Shown: piece after piece, positions 49,987 to 61,799 of the stretch
Layout: the number at the start of each line of letters is the position of its first letter
Numbering within the stretch: the stretch's first letter is position 1
Assembly: GCA_033063855.1 (NCBI GenBank)
Contig: CP093831.1
Span: forward strand, 10,354,001 to 10,418,000
From: Smittia aterrima
Lineage: Eukaryota; Arthropoda; Insecta; Diptera; Chironomidae
Length of the DNA stretch: 64,000 nt
Direction of reading: 5' to 3'
The notes under the pieces: model-generated
The model's input: only the letters and a program-made list of their open reading frames with translations
Database searches by the model: none
Told to the model about the DNA's origin: nothing
Position numbers and translations under genes: made by a program

Positions 49987-51383
49987 GATAGTTTTAAAAA
50001 ATCACTTGTTTCGCTACTTTAATATTTTTTTCGCTGCTTACGTGGATATATTGCAAGATTCGAGAACAGCTTCTGTCGAGTGCGAGAAATATATAGAGGG
50101 ATTTTTCTCAATAAAAAAACCGCTTTTTGTAAACAGCCGAATTTTTTAAAGTGCTGAATATTTATTTTTAAACTAGGGGCCTCTATTCTAGACTTAAACT
50201 TTTCTCTTTTTGGACAAATAAAAAACCCTTCGCCAAATTTAGACCGACTTTCACATTAGCAGTAACTCTGTCACTTGATTCCGTTAAAGGAGTCATTTAC
50301 CTCAATGCGAGCTTCTCATATGTTTGCTCAGTTTGCAAAAATGAACGCATGTCTGTTAAGTAAACCTACTTCTGAATGTTGAGGCTGTGAACGAACTCAC
50401 GTGGGGCTTTATCGAAAACAAGTAGAACAAAATATCGACTCGATATTATCGAGGAAATAAAGAGGATCGCGCGTGAGGATAGTTGACACGACTTCACAAT
50501 TTTGTTAAAATACAATGTTTCAATTTGAACACTAGCAAATGTTGTTACGAAGCGAAAAAATTTGCAGCGACCGTAAAAAAGATTAATTTTGTCCAAACAG
50601 TCGACTCCCATTTTCAAGACTTCAAGCATTTGTTAAAATTTAAATATCCAGAATATTCAAACTACAGCAAAAGATATGTTAAAGTTGAAATCTCAAAATC
50701 CTTTATTTTACTTTAGTTGATTTAAAAAGTGTAACGATGATCCTGAAGTAAATAATAAGTTCCATATGATCGTATAGGGCTCTCGAAACATATTTTTTAT
50801 ATTTGAATATAATTCCACTAGTTTGACCCGTCGAGTCGAATTTCTTCGAGTTTTCCCGAGTTTTCCCAAAGTTTTCCCGAAATTTTCCCAAAGTTTTCCC
50901 GACTTTTACCGAAGTTTTCCCGAAGTTTACCCGACTTTTCCCGAAATTTTCCCGACTTTTCCGAAGTTTTCCCGACTTTTTTTCCCGAAATTTTTCCGAA
51001 GTTTTCCCGACTTTTCCCGAAGTTTACCCGACTTTTCCCGAAATTTTCCCGACTTTTTCCGAAGTTTTCCCGACTTTTCCGAAGTTTTCCCGAAGTTTTT
51101 CCGAAGTTTTCCCGACTTTTCCCGAAGTTTTCCCGACTTTTCCGAAGTTTTCCCGAAGTTTTCCCGACTTTTCCCGAAGTTTTTCAGTTTTCCGAAGTTT
51201 TTGGTTCATGCACAACGACGCTTAGTTCATTTTTTCGCCGCCAGTTGCGCTAAAGTCGAGCGTTACGCCACAGAAGGAAGGAAAGAATTTCAGATCAAGC
51301 AAGTTCTTATTATTATTTTTTTCTGAATTTATTTGAATGAGTTAGAAGTTCTAACTTAGTTTACTTTAGTTTTACTAAAGAAC
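49987..51383. other. spacer between ST6 and ST7, with a minisatellite
   Basis: Upstream DNA of ST6 followed by unassigned AT-rich sequence and the minisatellite at 50,847-51,202. No sulfotransferase fragment is visible in it. At 1.4 kb it is the longest spacer inside the array, which otherwise has gaps of about 290-500 bp. Confidence 0.6.
50847..51202. repeat. degenerate 11-12-bp minisatellite
   Basis: About 30 head-to-tail units of the types CGAAGTTTTCCC (12 bp) and CGACTTTTCCC (11 bp), alternating irregularly, with occasional variants such as CGAAATTTTCCC and CGAAGTTTACCC. Units are contiguous without spacers, so this is a tandem repeat and not a CRISPR array. A 167-codon frame (FPKFFRSFPDFSRSF type) runs through it only because the motif lacks stops. 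Confidence 0.9.
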
Positions 51384-52499
51384 TTAAAAGTATTTGAACT
51401 TAAAATCAGAATTCTTCAAATTTTCCTCTGTCCACTTTTCAAATTTCGTCGAAAGCTCTTCAGTCATTTCAGGATTTCCTCCAACTTTGCCTCGACGAAT
51501 AAAATTTTCAAATTCCGATATTCCAAACATTTCCAAATTCACAGAATTATTCTTTGAAAAGTTATCAAAGTGCAGATGATTCATCAGCTTTGGCAAATCA
51601 TCTTCTGATAAAGGATTCTCCAAAAATTTAGCGAGATTTCGCAGAGAAGCCTTCATATCAAACTGAATATCTTCGTAGAACATGAAATGAACGTTTTTGT
51701 CATTGCGATGGTTCCATCCATCGAGTACATGATTACAATGGGGTCCATACATAACTGAAACGATGAAATTCGTAAAAATTGAAATTTAAGAAATTATTAA
51801 GACTTGCCATGTCCGTTCATGAAAAATTCTGCATATTTATCGAAACTCTCATCGAAACCACTGATTGGATTACTCTGATAATGAAAAAAGGAAACTGCCA
51901 CATCTTTTGGATTCCGAGCGACGTAAACTACTTTAGCTCCTACTTCATGAATGTTTCGTGGCATCAACTGAATCGGCAAATGAGTTTTGATGAACCGACG
52001 AGTCGTTTGCTTTGCAAGAACACCATACAAAGGTTTCAAGAGAAAAAGAATGTTCTCGAATTCATTCACCTGTTCAAAAAGTTTTTCATCTGTCACAATA
52101 TGGAATCTAAAAGATTTATAACTAAGTCACTGGACTTTTGAAATACAAAATATAACTTTACTCCATATATGGGAATCGACTTATTAAACTTTCTTTCTTA
52201 GCTATTTCGTAGTCCAAATCATTGCAGATGAGCCAAATCATTTCTTGAGTCCATGTCGTTCCTGATCGTGGAAATGTCGAAATGAAGACATCATCCGAGC
52301 GAGCTTCAAAGTTGTAAATTTCATTGGCAAACTTTCTGAACTTTTCCGGAAGCAAAAATTCTTCACGTCCAACTTTAAATAATTGTTCTGACCGATTATG
52401 CTTGAACGAACTCTGAATTTGCTTTTGGACCTCATCATCAAGTGAAATAGTTTCAAACGGAAACTCTTGATGTGATTTTGTGTTGATATTTGTCGTCAT
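51384..52499 (-). CDS. cytosolic sulfotransferase ST7 (array copy 7), GC-AG intron
   Basis: Exons 52,499-52,162, 52,106-51,808 and 51,754-51,384 give 335 residues. Motifs are STFPRSGTTWTQE, KTHLPIQLMPRN, VVYVARNPKDVAVSFFHYQ and FIRRGKVGGNPEMT. The second intron starts CATG|GCAAGT, a GC donor in an otherwise good context; no usable GT is near, and an acceptor (CGTTTCAG) gives the expected G|TT ATG TAT junction. Reading through instead would stop after two codons. The aromatic SYW/SFW of other copies at the start of exon 3 is PHC here (MYGPHCNHVLDGW), and SHR is NHR. It belongs with ST6 and ST8. Confidence 0.91.
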
Positions 52500-52781
52500 G
52501 ATTTATTGGAAACTTTTACTTTATTCACTGCAGCGTATTTTTTTAATGCTTATGCGTTGACACTTTTTGTTATTGTGAAGAAGAAAGATCTTTGAATGCA
52601 ATATATCTAAGGAAAACTTGTTCCTAATTGAAATTTGATCAACAGTCGCATTTAAAAATGATGTTCCTTCTTTCACAACGCTGTCAGTTTTTAAAAAAGT
52701 TGTACTATGAAAAGTCTGAATAATTTTATTTGAAATGAAAAGATAACGTGAAAGTTTAAATAAAGTCTTTTATTTTCAATT

Positions 52782-53920
52782 TTATTTAATCAGTTTAAAA
52801 TTGAACTGGAAATCAGAATTTTTCAAGTTGTCCTCTGTCATCCACTTATCAAATCTCATTGAAAGATCTTCAGTCATTTCCGGATTTCCTCCAACTTGGC
52901 CTCGTCGAATAAACTTTTCATTTGACGCCCCGGCGAACGATTCTAAATTCACAGATTTATTCTTTGAAAAGTTATCAAAGTGCAGATGACTCATCAACCT
53001 TGGCAAATTTTGCTCTTCTAATGGATTCTCTAGAAATTCTGAGAGATTCATCAGAGAACTTTTCATATCAAACTGGAGATCTTCGTAGAACATAAAATGA
53101 ACGTTTTCGTTTTTACGATGGCTCCATCCATCGAGCACATGACTCCAGTAGGATCCGTACATCACTAAAATAAAATTCGATTTATATGTTTTCGACATTT
53201 TGGGAATTATTTAGACTTGCCATGTCCGTTCATGAAAAACTTCACGTAATTATCGAAATTGCCTTGAAATCCTGTGAATGGATTGCGCTGATGATGGAAA
53301 TAAGAAACCGCCACGTCTTTTGGATTTCGAGCAACGTAAACTACTTTAGCTCCTACCTCACGAATATTTCGTGGCAGCAATTGAATCGGTAAATGTGTTT
53401 TGATGAATCGACGAGTTGTTTGCTTAGCCAGGGCATCGTACAAAGGTTCGTAATAAAAACCAAAACTATCAGAATGACCCTTCGAAAACGATTGAAGGTT
53501 TTCTAACTCTTTTTCAATCGTGAGCAAGTGCAGTCTAGAAAAAAAAGATTATTGCAGTGTGCAATTTCGTAATTTAAAAGTAACTAACTCCATGAAAGGG
53601 AATCGACTTGACAAAGTTTCTTTCATAGCTGTATCATAGTCCAAATCATTACAAATGAGCCAAATCATTTCTTGAGTCCAAGTCGTTCCTGATCGTGGAA
53701 ATGTCGAAATGAAAACATCGTCCGAGCGAGCCTCAAAGTTATAAATGACGTTTGTAAAGTCCTTGAACTTTTCTGGAAGCATAAACTTTTCGTTTCCAAC
53801 TTGAACCAATTTTTGAGGTTGATTCGTAAACGAATTATTTATTTTCTTCTGGATTGCATCTTCAATCGAATTGATTTCAAAAGGAAACTCTTCACATTTT
53901 GTAATAACACTTGTCGGCAT
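52782..53920 (-). CDS. cytosolic sulfotransferase ST8 (array copy 8), GC-AG intron
   Basis: Exons 53,920-53,589, 53,534-53,221 and 53,164-52,782 give 342 residues, the longest copy and the first in transcription order. Motifs are STFPRSGTTWTQE, KTHLPIQLLPRN, VVYVARNPKDVAVSYFHHQ and FIRRGQVGGNPEMT (Gln for Lys, unique in the array). Like ST7, its second intron begins CATG|GCAAGT and ends in TTTTAG, giving G|TG ATG TAC. The C-terminal tail (NFQFNFKLIK in part) is longer than in the others. A GATTGATAAGATGATT stretch lies about 270 bp upstream. Confidence 0.92.
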
Positions 53921-56900
53921 TGTTGAACTTGCAGTTCGGAATGTGAATGTGGCAAAAAATATGAATTTTCTCTTTAAAAGCTCTTTTGACTTTCAGATAC
54001 GTCTTGTCACTGCCAAGGTAAAAGTCAGTTGGCTGATTCGGATATTTCGCGAATGTAGATCATTTTTTATCAAAACATCTGTGTTTTCTACTGACTTTGA
54101 AATTCTGAGAATAAATTTTTTATTGTCTTAGCTTGTCTCTTGAATTTTATCTTTTAATGAAGCTTTTTGGATTTCATTTTTAAAGATAAAATGATTGATA
54201 AGATGATTTTCCATAATCATCGAATATCAACTTAATCAATCGCGAGAAAATGATTTGAATAAAAAAATTCTTAAAATTACCATCGCGCAACAGCTTTTTC
54301 TTTCTGAAATTTCAATCAACCCGGGCAGAACCTTCAATTTACTGGCATCAGCTGCGAGTAATTGATCGGGTGTTAAACGTCGAGTTCTCAACGTAAAAAA
54401 ATGAAATCCGTGAGTCGCAAAAGAAAGTCGCAGCAAGGAAACCGCGAAAAGAAAACTTCGAGATAACGCCAACCCCTTCAGAATAATATTATGAGGCATG
54501 AAATTTATTAAAGCACGACCTAATTAACCCAAATTATCGGGCCGAGAGGAAAAATGTAAAAAGAGTGCGTGTCAAAAGCAACTTTTATGCGTGAAAACAA
54601 CTCCCTCCCAAGACAGAGGACGAGAAGAAAAATATTTTGCTGCCTAATATTTTTTCGACATGTTTCCATCAGAAATTATAGTGAGAGCGATAAGAATCTT
54701 GAACAACATTCAAATGATGGATAAAGGCTCGCTAATGGCTTGTTTGATAAGAGTATTTATGACTTTTTTTGGGGTCGTTAAATTTTCGCCTTGTTGTTGT
54801 TTCCTGATTTTTTAGGCTTTTGATTTGTCGCCCACGCAGTTTTTGCACAAAGTTATTTTAATACACGGTTAGCTCGTGTTCTTGTTTGCTGCATTTCTCT
54901 CTATTTATATCAACAACCTTCATCGAAGAAGTAATCGTTGCACGTTTCAGACACAATCACTCTTCACAATCTTCTGACCCGGAAAATTGCATTTTACTTA
55001 TTTCTTGAAGTAAAGTTCTTTAGAAAAGATTTCTTTGTCTTGTCATCAGAACAACAAAACACAATTGCATCGAGAGAAAGAAAATTTTCCATTTTCTCAA
55101 TTGCAAATCAGCGACAAAGTTTTTCCATTTGGAAATTCTTTTCAAGAAAACGACGATGAGAATTTTTATTGTTTTCAATAAATTTTCTCGAAAGAGTTTT
55201 CCATTTTCTCCAGAAGGAAATCAATATTTTAAATTTTATTGCTTTCCGAGCAGCGAGAAAAGTCTTCTGCATTTTCTCAGAAAAAAACTTTTTATTGTTA
55301 CGCGTCACACAAACGAACCCTAATCTTGTGAAATGTCTTGTTACACGAATCAAAAGATTTCCCAGATTTTCATGTAAATATTTCATGAACCAAAAATATT
55401 TTCGCTTGAAAGGAATTTTTCTATCGGAAAAACTTATGTGAAAACGAAAATAAAAATCTTTCATGCATGAGAAGTTTTTCACATATCGCTGCGCAATCGG
55501 AAAGATGTTTTCCGATTCCGACGAGCTGATACGTGAAAAGCCATGAGCTGAAGAGTCCTCTCTTTTGATGTTCCCTTCAACTTCCTTGACTGCAAAAGGA
55601 AAACTTTCATTTCAGTCTACTGTCTAATTTAATTTTCCATTTCCATTCGCTGGATTTCTTTCCACAACGCTGAATAGATAGAACGAGAGAAAAGGGAATG
55701 ATGAAACGAAAGCTTATTAAAAACTAATTTACTTTCAAGTTTCAGTTTGAATGAAAATTTTGAAGATATTTCTAAGTCGTTGAGGGATCTTTAAGCACGA
55801 AGAGAGCTTTAAACGAATCTTTTTTGTGACTTAACTAACCAACATCCCCTCTTGAAGTTTACTGGCATCCTTTGCATAGTTGCATAGAAATTAGCACCAG
55901 TTTCTCTGCTTTCTGGTTTAAGACTTTCAGTTTTTAATTAAAATTGTTTTTGCTTAATTAATTTAACGGAAAACTCTTTAGTTTCCGAGCGACATGTTAC
56001 ATGATGAATAACATTTTCTGTTCCCTCTCCGTCGTTCACGTCGGCGACGTGATTTGTGTCTTTAATTTTCTCCCCGCGTCATTTCTGCAATCTTTTCCTC
56101 GTAGCTAGGTTTTTCCGGACTTTTGAGTCTTCAAATATTAATTAAAATCAACTCGCTACTCTAAGTTTGTTTCTCGTCATGATTTCTAAAGTGAAATTGA
56201 CCACGTACGTTAGCCGTTCGTGAAGAGGTCAATTTGCAATGGAAACCCCTCTAACCCTGACAGTTCAATGAACCTTATAGGATCGAAGAGATGAATCGAA
56301 TAAGCTTTTTCCGGGACACTTTAAAGTCGTTCCAGCAGATCGAAAATAAGAAGAAACACGAGTCGACTTTAATTTCGATTAAATTTCCACTTCATATACT
56401 TTAATGTTATATGTTTTCCTCCTTCGGGGTGGCGAACGCTGCCTTCGTGGTGGTTGGAAATTAACCCCAGCGAAATGTTATGGGGAAAGAAGACAGGAAA
56501 TTTGTTTTCCCCTTCTCTATCTCTCAACGGCCCCACAATCCCCCTCCCAACGAAAACTCAATTTTCAAAGCTCAAATCTCCTTTTCATTTCGCTCCAAAA
56601 AATAAAATTTTCCATTTAAATTCAGAGGAAATTTTCGCCTCGCAGCAAGTAAAGAAAAGCAAAAATCCATCACACATCGCACACTAACACACACTCACGA
56701 CTTGATATGGATGAAAATTAATTGCTTCAATTGTTTAGCAACCCTTTCTCCCTCCTCGCCATTTGAAAATTGAGTCATTTTTCAGAGCACCACCCATCCC
56801 TGAATTAAATTTCATCGGAGCCATAAAACGACAGTAAAACATCTCGTGCCCCCTTTCCATTGCTCGAAAATCAAATTTAACTACGCGCTATCAGTGTATT

Positions 56901-58256
56901 TGTTAATCAGAAAATCTATGTGCACATAGAACGAGCTGCGGGAAGAGACAAAGGCGAATGAATCAACGATGAAATGAAGGTGTGAAGACGATTTTACTTT
57001 TATAGACTCCTCTTTCTTTGTTGCCGGAAAAACATTTTTCGTCTGTAAATAAAATTATTGTTTGTTGACGGAAGACCATGTTTGACCGCTTTGTCCAAGC
57101 CGAGCCCATCCGATGAATAATAAACTGATAACAAACCCTCCACCATCCCTGCTAGTTTGAAAATTTTCTTGTTTTCCGAAAATTCTTCGTCTTTGTGTGT
57201 GTTTGCGAGCACTAAACTTTTGTGCGACTGTGTTTGTTCCTTAAAAATACATTCAAAAGGTTGAAAGATTTTGCGCGCGATTTGTGGGGGCGGAAGAGTG
57301 GAAGGGTGAGGAGAAAGAAATTAAACTCGGGTGACTGACTTTGAGGGACATTCACTAACGATTGTTTGTGTTGGTAACGGTTGCTGAATGTTGCTTCATC
57401 GAATGTTTTATTGATAAAGGACAAAAGCAGCAACGTTTCGCATTTTAAAACATTTTCGTGGTTTGAGGTTTTTTTTCTTCTCGAAGTGAACGCTTGAGTT
57501 TTCATTTTCCACGCGACTGAGAGAAGAATATATACTCCATTTCAGAATGCTTAACTTTACCGTCGACTCGGATGAATATCAAAGCGAATTTTCATGAAAA
57601 CGATCAATTTCTTTAACGTTTGTCATTGATTGCCTTTGTCAATAATGTCGATAATAAAAAGAAGGGACGAACTTCGATAAAGCTATGTAAGGCAATTCGA
57701 AAAGCATAATTTAAAGGTCACTGTATCTTTTCGTCCTCTTTCCTTTGGTGAATGTTTGGGAGGAGTAATTGAGCTTTCCAACTTGTTGCTTTAATGCTAA
57801 TAAATTTTTCTTTTAAGAGTTTCTTCAAGACTGAAGCAACCCACAATTATTTTATCTGACCGACCATTGAATGGGAAAACCTCAATGATTCATTTTACTT
57901 AAATTGTTCTTGCTTTTTCCGTTCTCTTGTTCTTCTCAAACAAAGAAACAAAAGAAACAAGCATCGTTCGACAATGAAATCAAAAAGGGTTGACGAGAAA
58001 TCCAATTGAAGTATCTTGAGTTGCAATTGAAGTGAAACCATTTCGATTGGCACTTATCTTGATTTGAGATTCTTAAAGCTTATTAATGTTTGAAAAAAAT
58101 TTATCAGAAATTCTTGATTTAAACTTGAAGTGATTTGCCACGTTTGAAGGGACATTCAACTAATTAAATCATCAACTAATCAAGTTCTCGATGCCGGCTT
58201 TTTCAATTTTGTTAAGTTAAAGTTAGTTATTAAAGTTATATCGTATTTAATTCAAG
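53921..58256. other. intergenic region between ST8 and the MATH-BTB gene
   Basis: About 4.3 kb without a supportable gene. It contains the ST8 upstream region, TTTTC/GAAAA-rich sequence around 55,000-55,500 that opens overlapping frames on both strands, and a copy of TTGCGCGCGATTT (57,271-57,283). No domain or splice structure was recognised. Confidence 0.5.
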
Positions 58257-59420
58257 ATGAATAGTTTCCCAAACTTCAATCGATCAGAAATAATTTGGAA
58301 AATCCTCAATTTTAAGCCGGATCTGCTTCATAACGATGATTTTTATTTCTCTTGTTCTCCCGAGTTTGAGTTGATTTTGAGTCCAAGCAATCGTACGACG
58401 ACAGTGTAAGTTAATTAAAAGTCTTTCCTTACGCAACATTTTACAATTCTTTCTAGGTCGTTTATGATTATGAGACTTCAATCGTGCTTGTCTCTCTACT
58501 TAAAGTTCAAAGATTTTCGACATGACCGAAAAGTCGGCTTCTCCATAAGTTTACTTGGCTCCTATCGAAATAAACTTTGTTCGAGTGGAGTTGCGGAACA
58601 ATTGGAGTACAGGCCGCGTTTGGGACGTGTGATTAATTACAAAGAGGCGATCAGAGATGAAAAAACCTATTTTCGAAACAACACAATGACACTCTCTGTT
58701 CGTCTTGAGATAACCGAACGAGTTGCTGATGTCAGAATCCCAGCTACCATCAAAACAATTACAACTCAATTTGAGAACCTTTTCAAGGACGAAAAGTTCA
58801 GCGATTTCAAATTGGTCACTGTCGATGGCACCGTAGTTCCAGTTCATAAGAATATCCTCTCAACTCGTTCACCAGTTTTCGAAAGAATGATTCAGACAAA
58901 CATGCTTGAAAGTGAAGAGAACAAATGTACAATCAGCGACATTGGCGAGCGCGCCATGTTAGAATTTCTCCATTTTATCTACTGCGGCACTGTTACGAAC
59001 CTTGATGATGTAGCTGAAGAATTGCTCTATGCGTCAACTAAGTACGATGTTCCAGATCTCAAACCTTTGTGCGTTGAATCGCTTGCTTCGAAGCTGTCTT
59101 CTTCCAACGTTTTTGAAATCCTGATGCTGGCAGACTTGCATGACTCGCCGAATGGTAAATTAAAGGGTTTCTGCATTGACTTCATTAAATGGTAAATATT
59201 TCGATTAAACTCTAGCTGAGGAATCCTTAATTTTATAACTTTTTATTTTAGGAATTACTTGGAACTTCAACAGAATGAAGAAGGCTGGAAAAATCTTCCC
59301 CAGAGTCTCTACAAAGATATTCTCGATGCAGTCTTGTGTAATTTGAAATTAGATTCTTTAAAAATAACTTCATCAATCGTCTTATCGCGTGATGCCGCTG
59401 TTAATGTTTCTATTCCGTAA
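58257..59420 (+). CDS. divergent MATH-BTB (speckle-type POZ-like) protein
   Basis: Exons 58,257-58,405, 58,457-59,191 and 59,252-59,420 join in frame to 350 residues. Residues about 1-140 resemble a weakly conserved MATH domain, including YLKFKDFRHDRKVGFSISLL and the closing TMTLSVRLEI. Residues about 155-270 are a clear BTB/POZ domain (DEKFSDFKLVTVDGTVVPVH, KNILSTRSPVFERMI, LHFIYCGTV). A BACK-like helical tail follows. Proteins of this type act as substrate adaptors for Cullin-3 ubiquitin ligases: MATH binds the substrate and BTB binds Cul3. The MATH part is far from the consensus, as in insect TD-POZ paralogues that evolve quickly. AATAAA is at 59,505-59,510. The SANT gene starts about 400 bp downstream on the same strand. 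Confidence 0.88.
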
Positions 59421-59825
59421 AAGTCAAATCTTTTGTTATTTGTCAACGTTTTTTGATTTGTTTTGTTATATTGTTTAATTAATCTGTTTACTCTAAATCA
59501 ACTTAATAAAATTATGGAAAATTTCAAAAAATTCAAAAATCTTACCATAAACCTTGTAATGCCCCGCTCATAAAATCCTCTCATAAAATCCTCTCAATTC
59601 TCTCATAAAATCCTTGTCATATCGCGTGATCGCGTAAAAATATTTTTCTAAAATATTAGGTAAATCAACTGTTAAATAAGTTTTAAAGTAATATTTCATC
59701 ACAGATCTACTCAAATAACTTATCGAGTTGCATTAATCCGCAGGCTAACATCCAAAAGATATTTTTGAAGAAGAAAAAATATTTTCAGGTTGGAAAACGA
59801 GGAAGATTATCTAACTTCAGCTACA
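59421..59825. other. spacer upstream of the SANT-like gene
   Basis: Contains the MATH-BTB 3' UTR, three copies of a short CTCATAAAATCCT word (about 59,567-59,620) and a probable acceptor (TATTTTCAG at 59,789) that would end a 5' UTR intron of the following gene. The following frame is open from that acceptor but has no ATG before 59,826. Confidence 0.5.
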
Positions 59826-60656
59826 ATGGATGCAGAGAATCCTCCCAGCTATAAAACTATTAATAGACCTCAAAGAAGTCTTCCTATCCCGAAGGAAGTC
59901 AACAACTTTATTCTGAGGAACTACGGCGCTTTATATTATCTGTCAACCAGCTCGACCGAAAGAACCCAGATTTTACAGGCGATTGAACAGCAGCTGAAGA
60001 CGGCTGGTTACAAGATTTCATGGCAAGAAGTTGAACGACGCCTCAAGAACATGAAATCTCATTATCGTAGAAAGCAAAATGATCTACGAATGGGATGCAC
60101 CAAGTCTGTCGAATGGGAATATTACGAAGCTTTGGACAATATTTTTGGACCAGGTGATCTACTGAGTTCTGAAGGAAGCAATCACGTGGAGAGCGATGAT
60201 CAGAAAATTGAAGCTAAGCCAAAGAATCAACCGGAAAAACGTAAAATGAACAATGAAGAATATCAGGAACAAACGAAGAAGGATGACGAAACTCAGCCTG
60301 AAGATTTGTAAGTTGTGTCTCATTCCTTAATTTGATTAAATTACACTTAGATTTTCAGATCAGTGAAACGTCCTAAGCTGATTGAGTTCACTTACAAAGA
60401 AGATCTCACAAGTCAGATCCAAGCTCCGCCAGCAGAGACTTCCAATGGGATCATACCGAAAGAGGATTTAAGTGCAATTGACATTTTCCGAAAGGTTGTG
60501 GAGACTTTCAAGTCTCTCGACGAGCAGCGATGTGCTCTTGATCAACAACGTCTTGCATTAGAGATTCGCCGACATGAGCTTGACTCTATCGGATTTCAAT
60601 TAAGTATCATGCTTCAAAAGCTCATTTATCCTCCTCCTACTCAAACTGAAATGTAA
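59826..60656 (+). CDS. Myb/SANT-like (trihelix/MADF-type) DNA-binding protein
   Basis: Two exons (59,826-60,307 and 60,359-60,656) give 259 residues from the first in-frame ATG (MDAENPPSYKT). The frame is open another dozen codons upstream to an acceptor, so a spliced N-terminus is possible. Residues about 20-110 form a helical Myb/SANT-like domain: KEVNNFILRNYGALYYLS, then WQEVERRLKNMKSHYRRKQN, and WEYYEALDNIFG. A charged low-complexity linker with KRK and KRPK patches follows. The C-terminus (SLDEQRCALDQQRLALEIRR) is a coiled coil of the kind many insect MADF and Msantd proteins use to multimerise. It is likely a nuclear, sequence-specific transcription regulator; targets are unknown. AATAAA is at 60,671-60,676. 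It converges on the protease homologue with 47 bp between stop codons. Confidence 0.85.
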
Positions 60657-60703
60657 AGTTTTCTTGTAAAAATAAATTCGGAAACTCTTTTCACTTAGAC
60701 AAT

Positions 60704-61799
60704 TTATTGAGAATATTCATTATTTCTAATCCATCTCAGCAAGTGCTGAACACTTGTATAGGCTCCTGGCAAATCTTTTTGTCCACAATCTAAGCCCCAC
60801 GACACGAGTCCCCACAGAACAAAAGATCCATCACTTCGAGGGCAAATTAAAGGTGATCCTCCATCATTTGTACAAGAATCGATTCCAGATTCGCCACCAG
60901 CGCAAACAAAACTTTCGTGCAATCGGAAGCGACCTCCAAGTCTGTTGCTTCTCATTTGTCTTTCGCAAGTATCTCTTGCTACAATTGGAACCTTTGCGAA
61001 CTTTAATTTGTCAGTCGTTGGAGAAGACTCATCAGCCTTTCCCCAGCCAGTAACGACGCAATACTTCCCAGCTTCAATAAACTCGTTTTCATTAGGAAGA
61101 CAAATTGGAGCAACATTAACTTCATGTTCCAACGGGTTGTGCCACTTCAGAATTGCAATATCATTATAAAGTGCTCCAGAGTAATATTGCGGATGTGAGA
61201 TAATTCGTGATACTTGACGATCATGATGCGGAGCATATTCAAGAGTGCTGCTTCTGTCCCATTCACCAGCTCGAATTATAAAGTTTGATGGGTTGACGTG
61301 TGTTCCTTTAAGACAATGGTTAGCAGTCAATGCTGTTGTTGGATTGACTAAAAATAAACTTTCATTAAATGACATCAGCTTTGAGATGAATAACTAAAAA
61401 AACTTACTTAATACGCCTCCGCATTTATATTCAAAGCTCCCTGTCTTGCGATTCTTCTTCAAGATCTCGATCATCCAGGGATATTCAGTGAAATTAGTTT
61501 CGCCCACAAGAGAACCATCATCGTCGTCGTCATCGTATTCCGAATCAATCAATATTCGTTTCTCAATCTTTTTGCCTTTCCTTGAAATGCATTTCTGTGT
61601 TGTCGGTCTCGAGCTTTCAAACTCTGAAGATGGAACCGGTTTTAAAATAGTTGAGATAAAATCTCCGATGTTGTTCAATAAGCCCTTGCGAGTTGTAGTC
61701 GTTGATGTTGAATGAGGTCTATTTGTTGTGAAAATTGGAAGCTGGGTTGTCTTAGGAACTCTACAGCAAACATTTTCAGCTCCACAAATTGACCATGAT
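60704..61799 (-). CDS. clip-type serine protease homologue, predicted non-catalytic; 5' end unresolved
   Basis: Exons about 61,799-61,408 and 61,347-60,704 join in phase 1. The start shows a Cys pattern ending CGAENVCCRV, as at the end of a clip domain. A Thr/Ser-rich linker and an acidic run (DDDDDD) follow, then a chymotrypsin fold from about YPWMIEIL. Two triad residues remain: TANHC (His) and NDIAIL (Asp). The serine motif reads CTNDGGSPLIC where active enzymes have GDSGGP, so the nucleophile is Gly. This is the pattern of insect serine protease homologues, secreted co-factors in prophenoloxidase activation and immunity. A good acceptor (TTCTTCTCTCAG) precedes 61,799, and no in-frame ATG exists upstream of it, so the signal-peptide exon is missing or unrecognised. 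The gene could alternatively be a 5'-truncated copy. Confidence 0.8.

Noticed and set aside
50847..51202. CRISPR-like array
   Set aside because: Units are contiguous, degenerate and lack spacers, and the genome is eukaryotic.
50823..51326. 167-codon frame rich in FPK/SFPDF repeats
   Set aside because: It is the translation of a stop-free minisatellite; unit length drifts between 11 and 12 bp, so the frame is not under coding constraint.
55108..55482. 124-codon minus-strand frame and plus-strand partners
   Set aside because: Lys/Phe-rich translation of GAAAA/TTTTC sequence, open on both strands.
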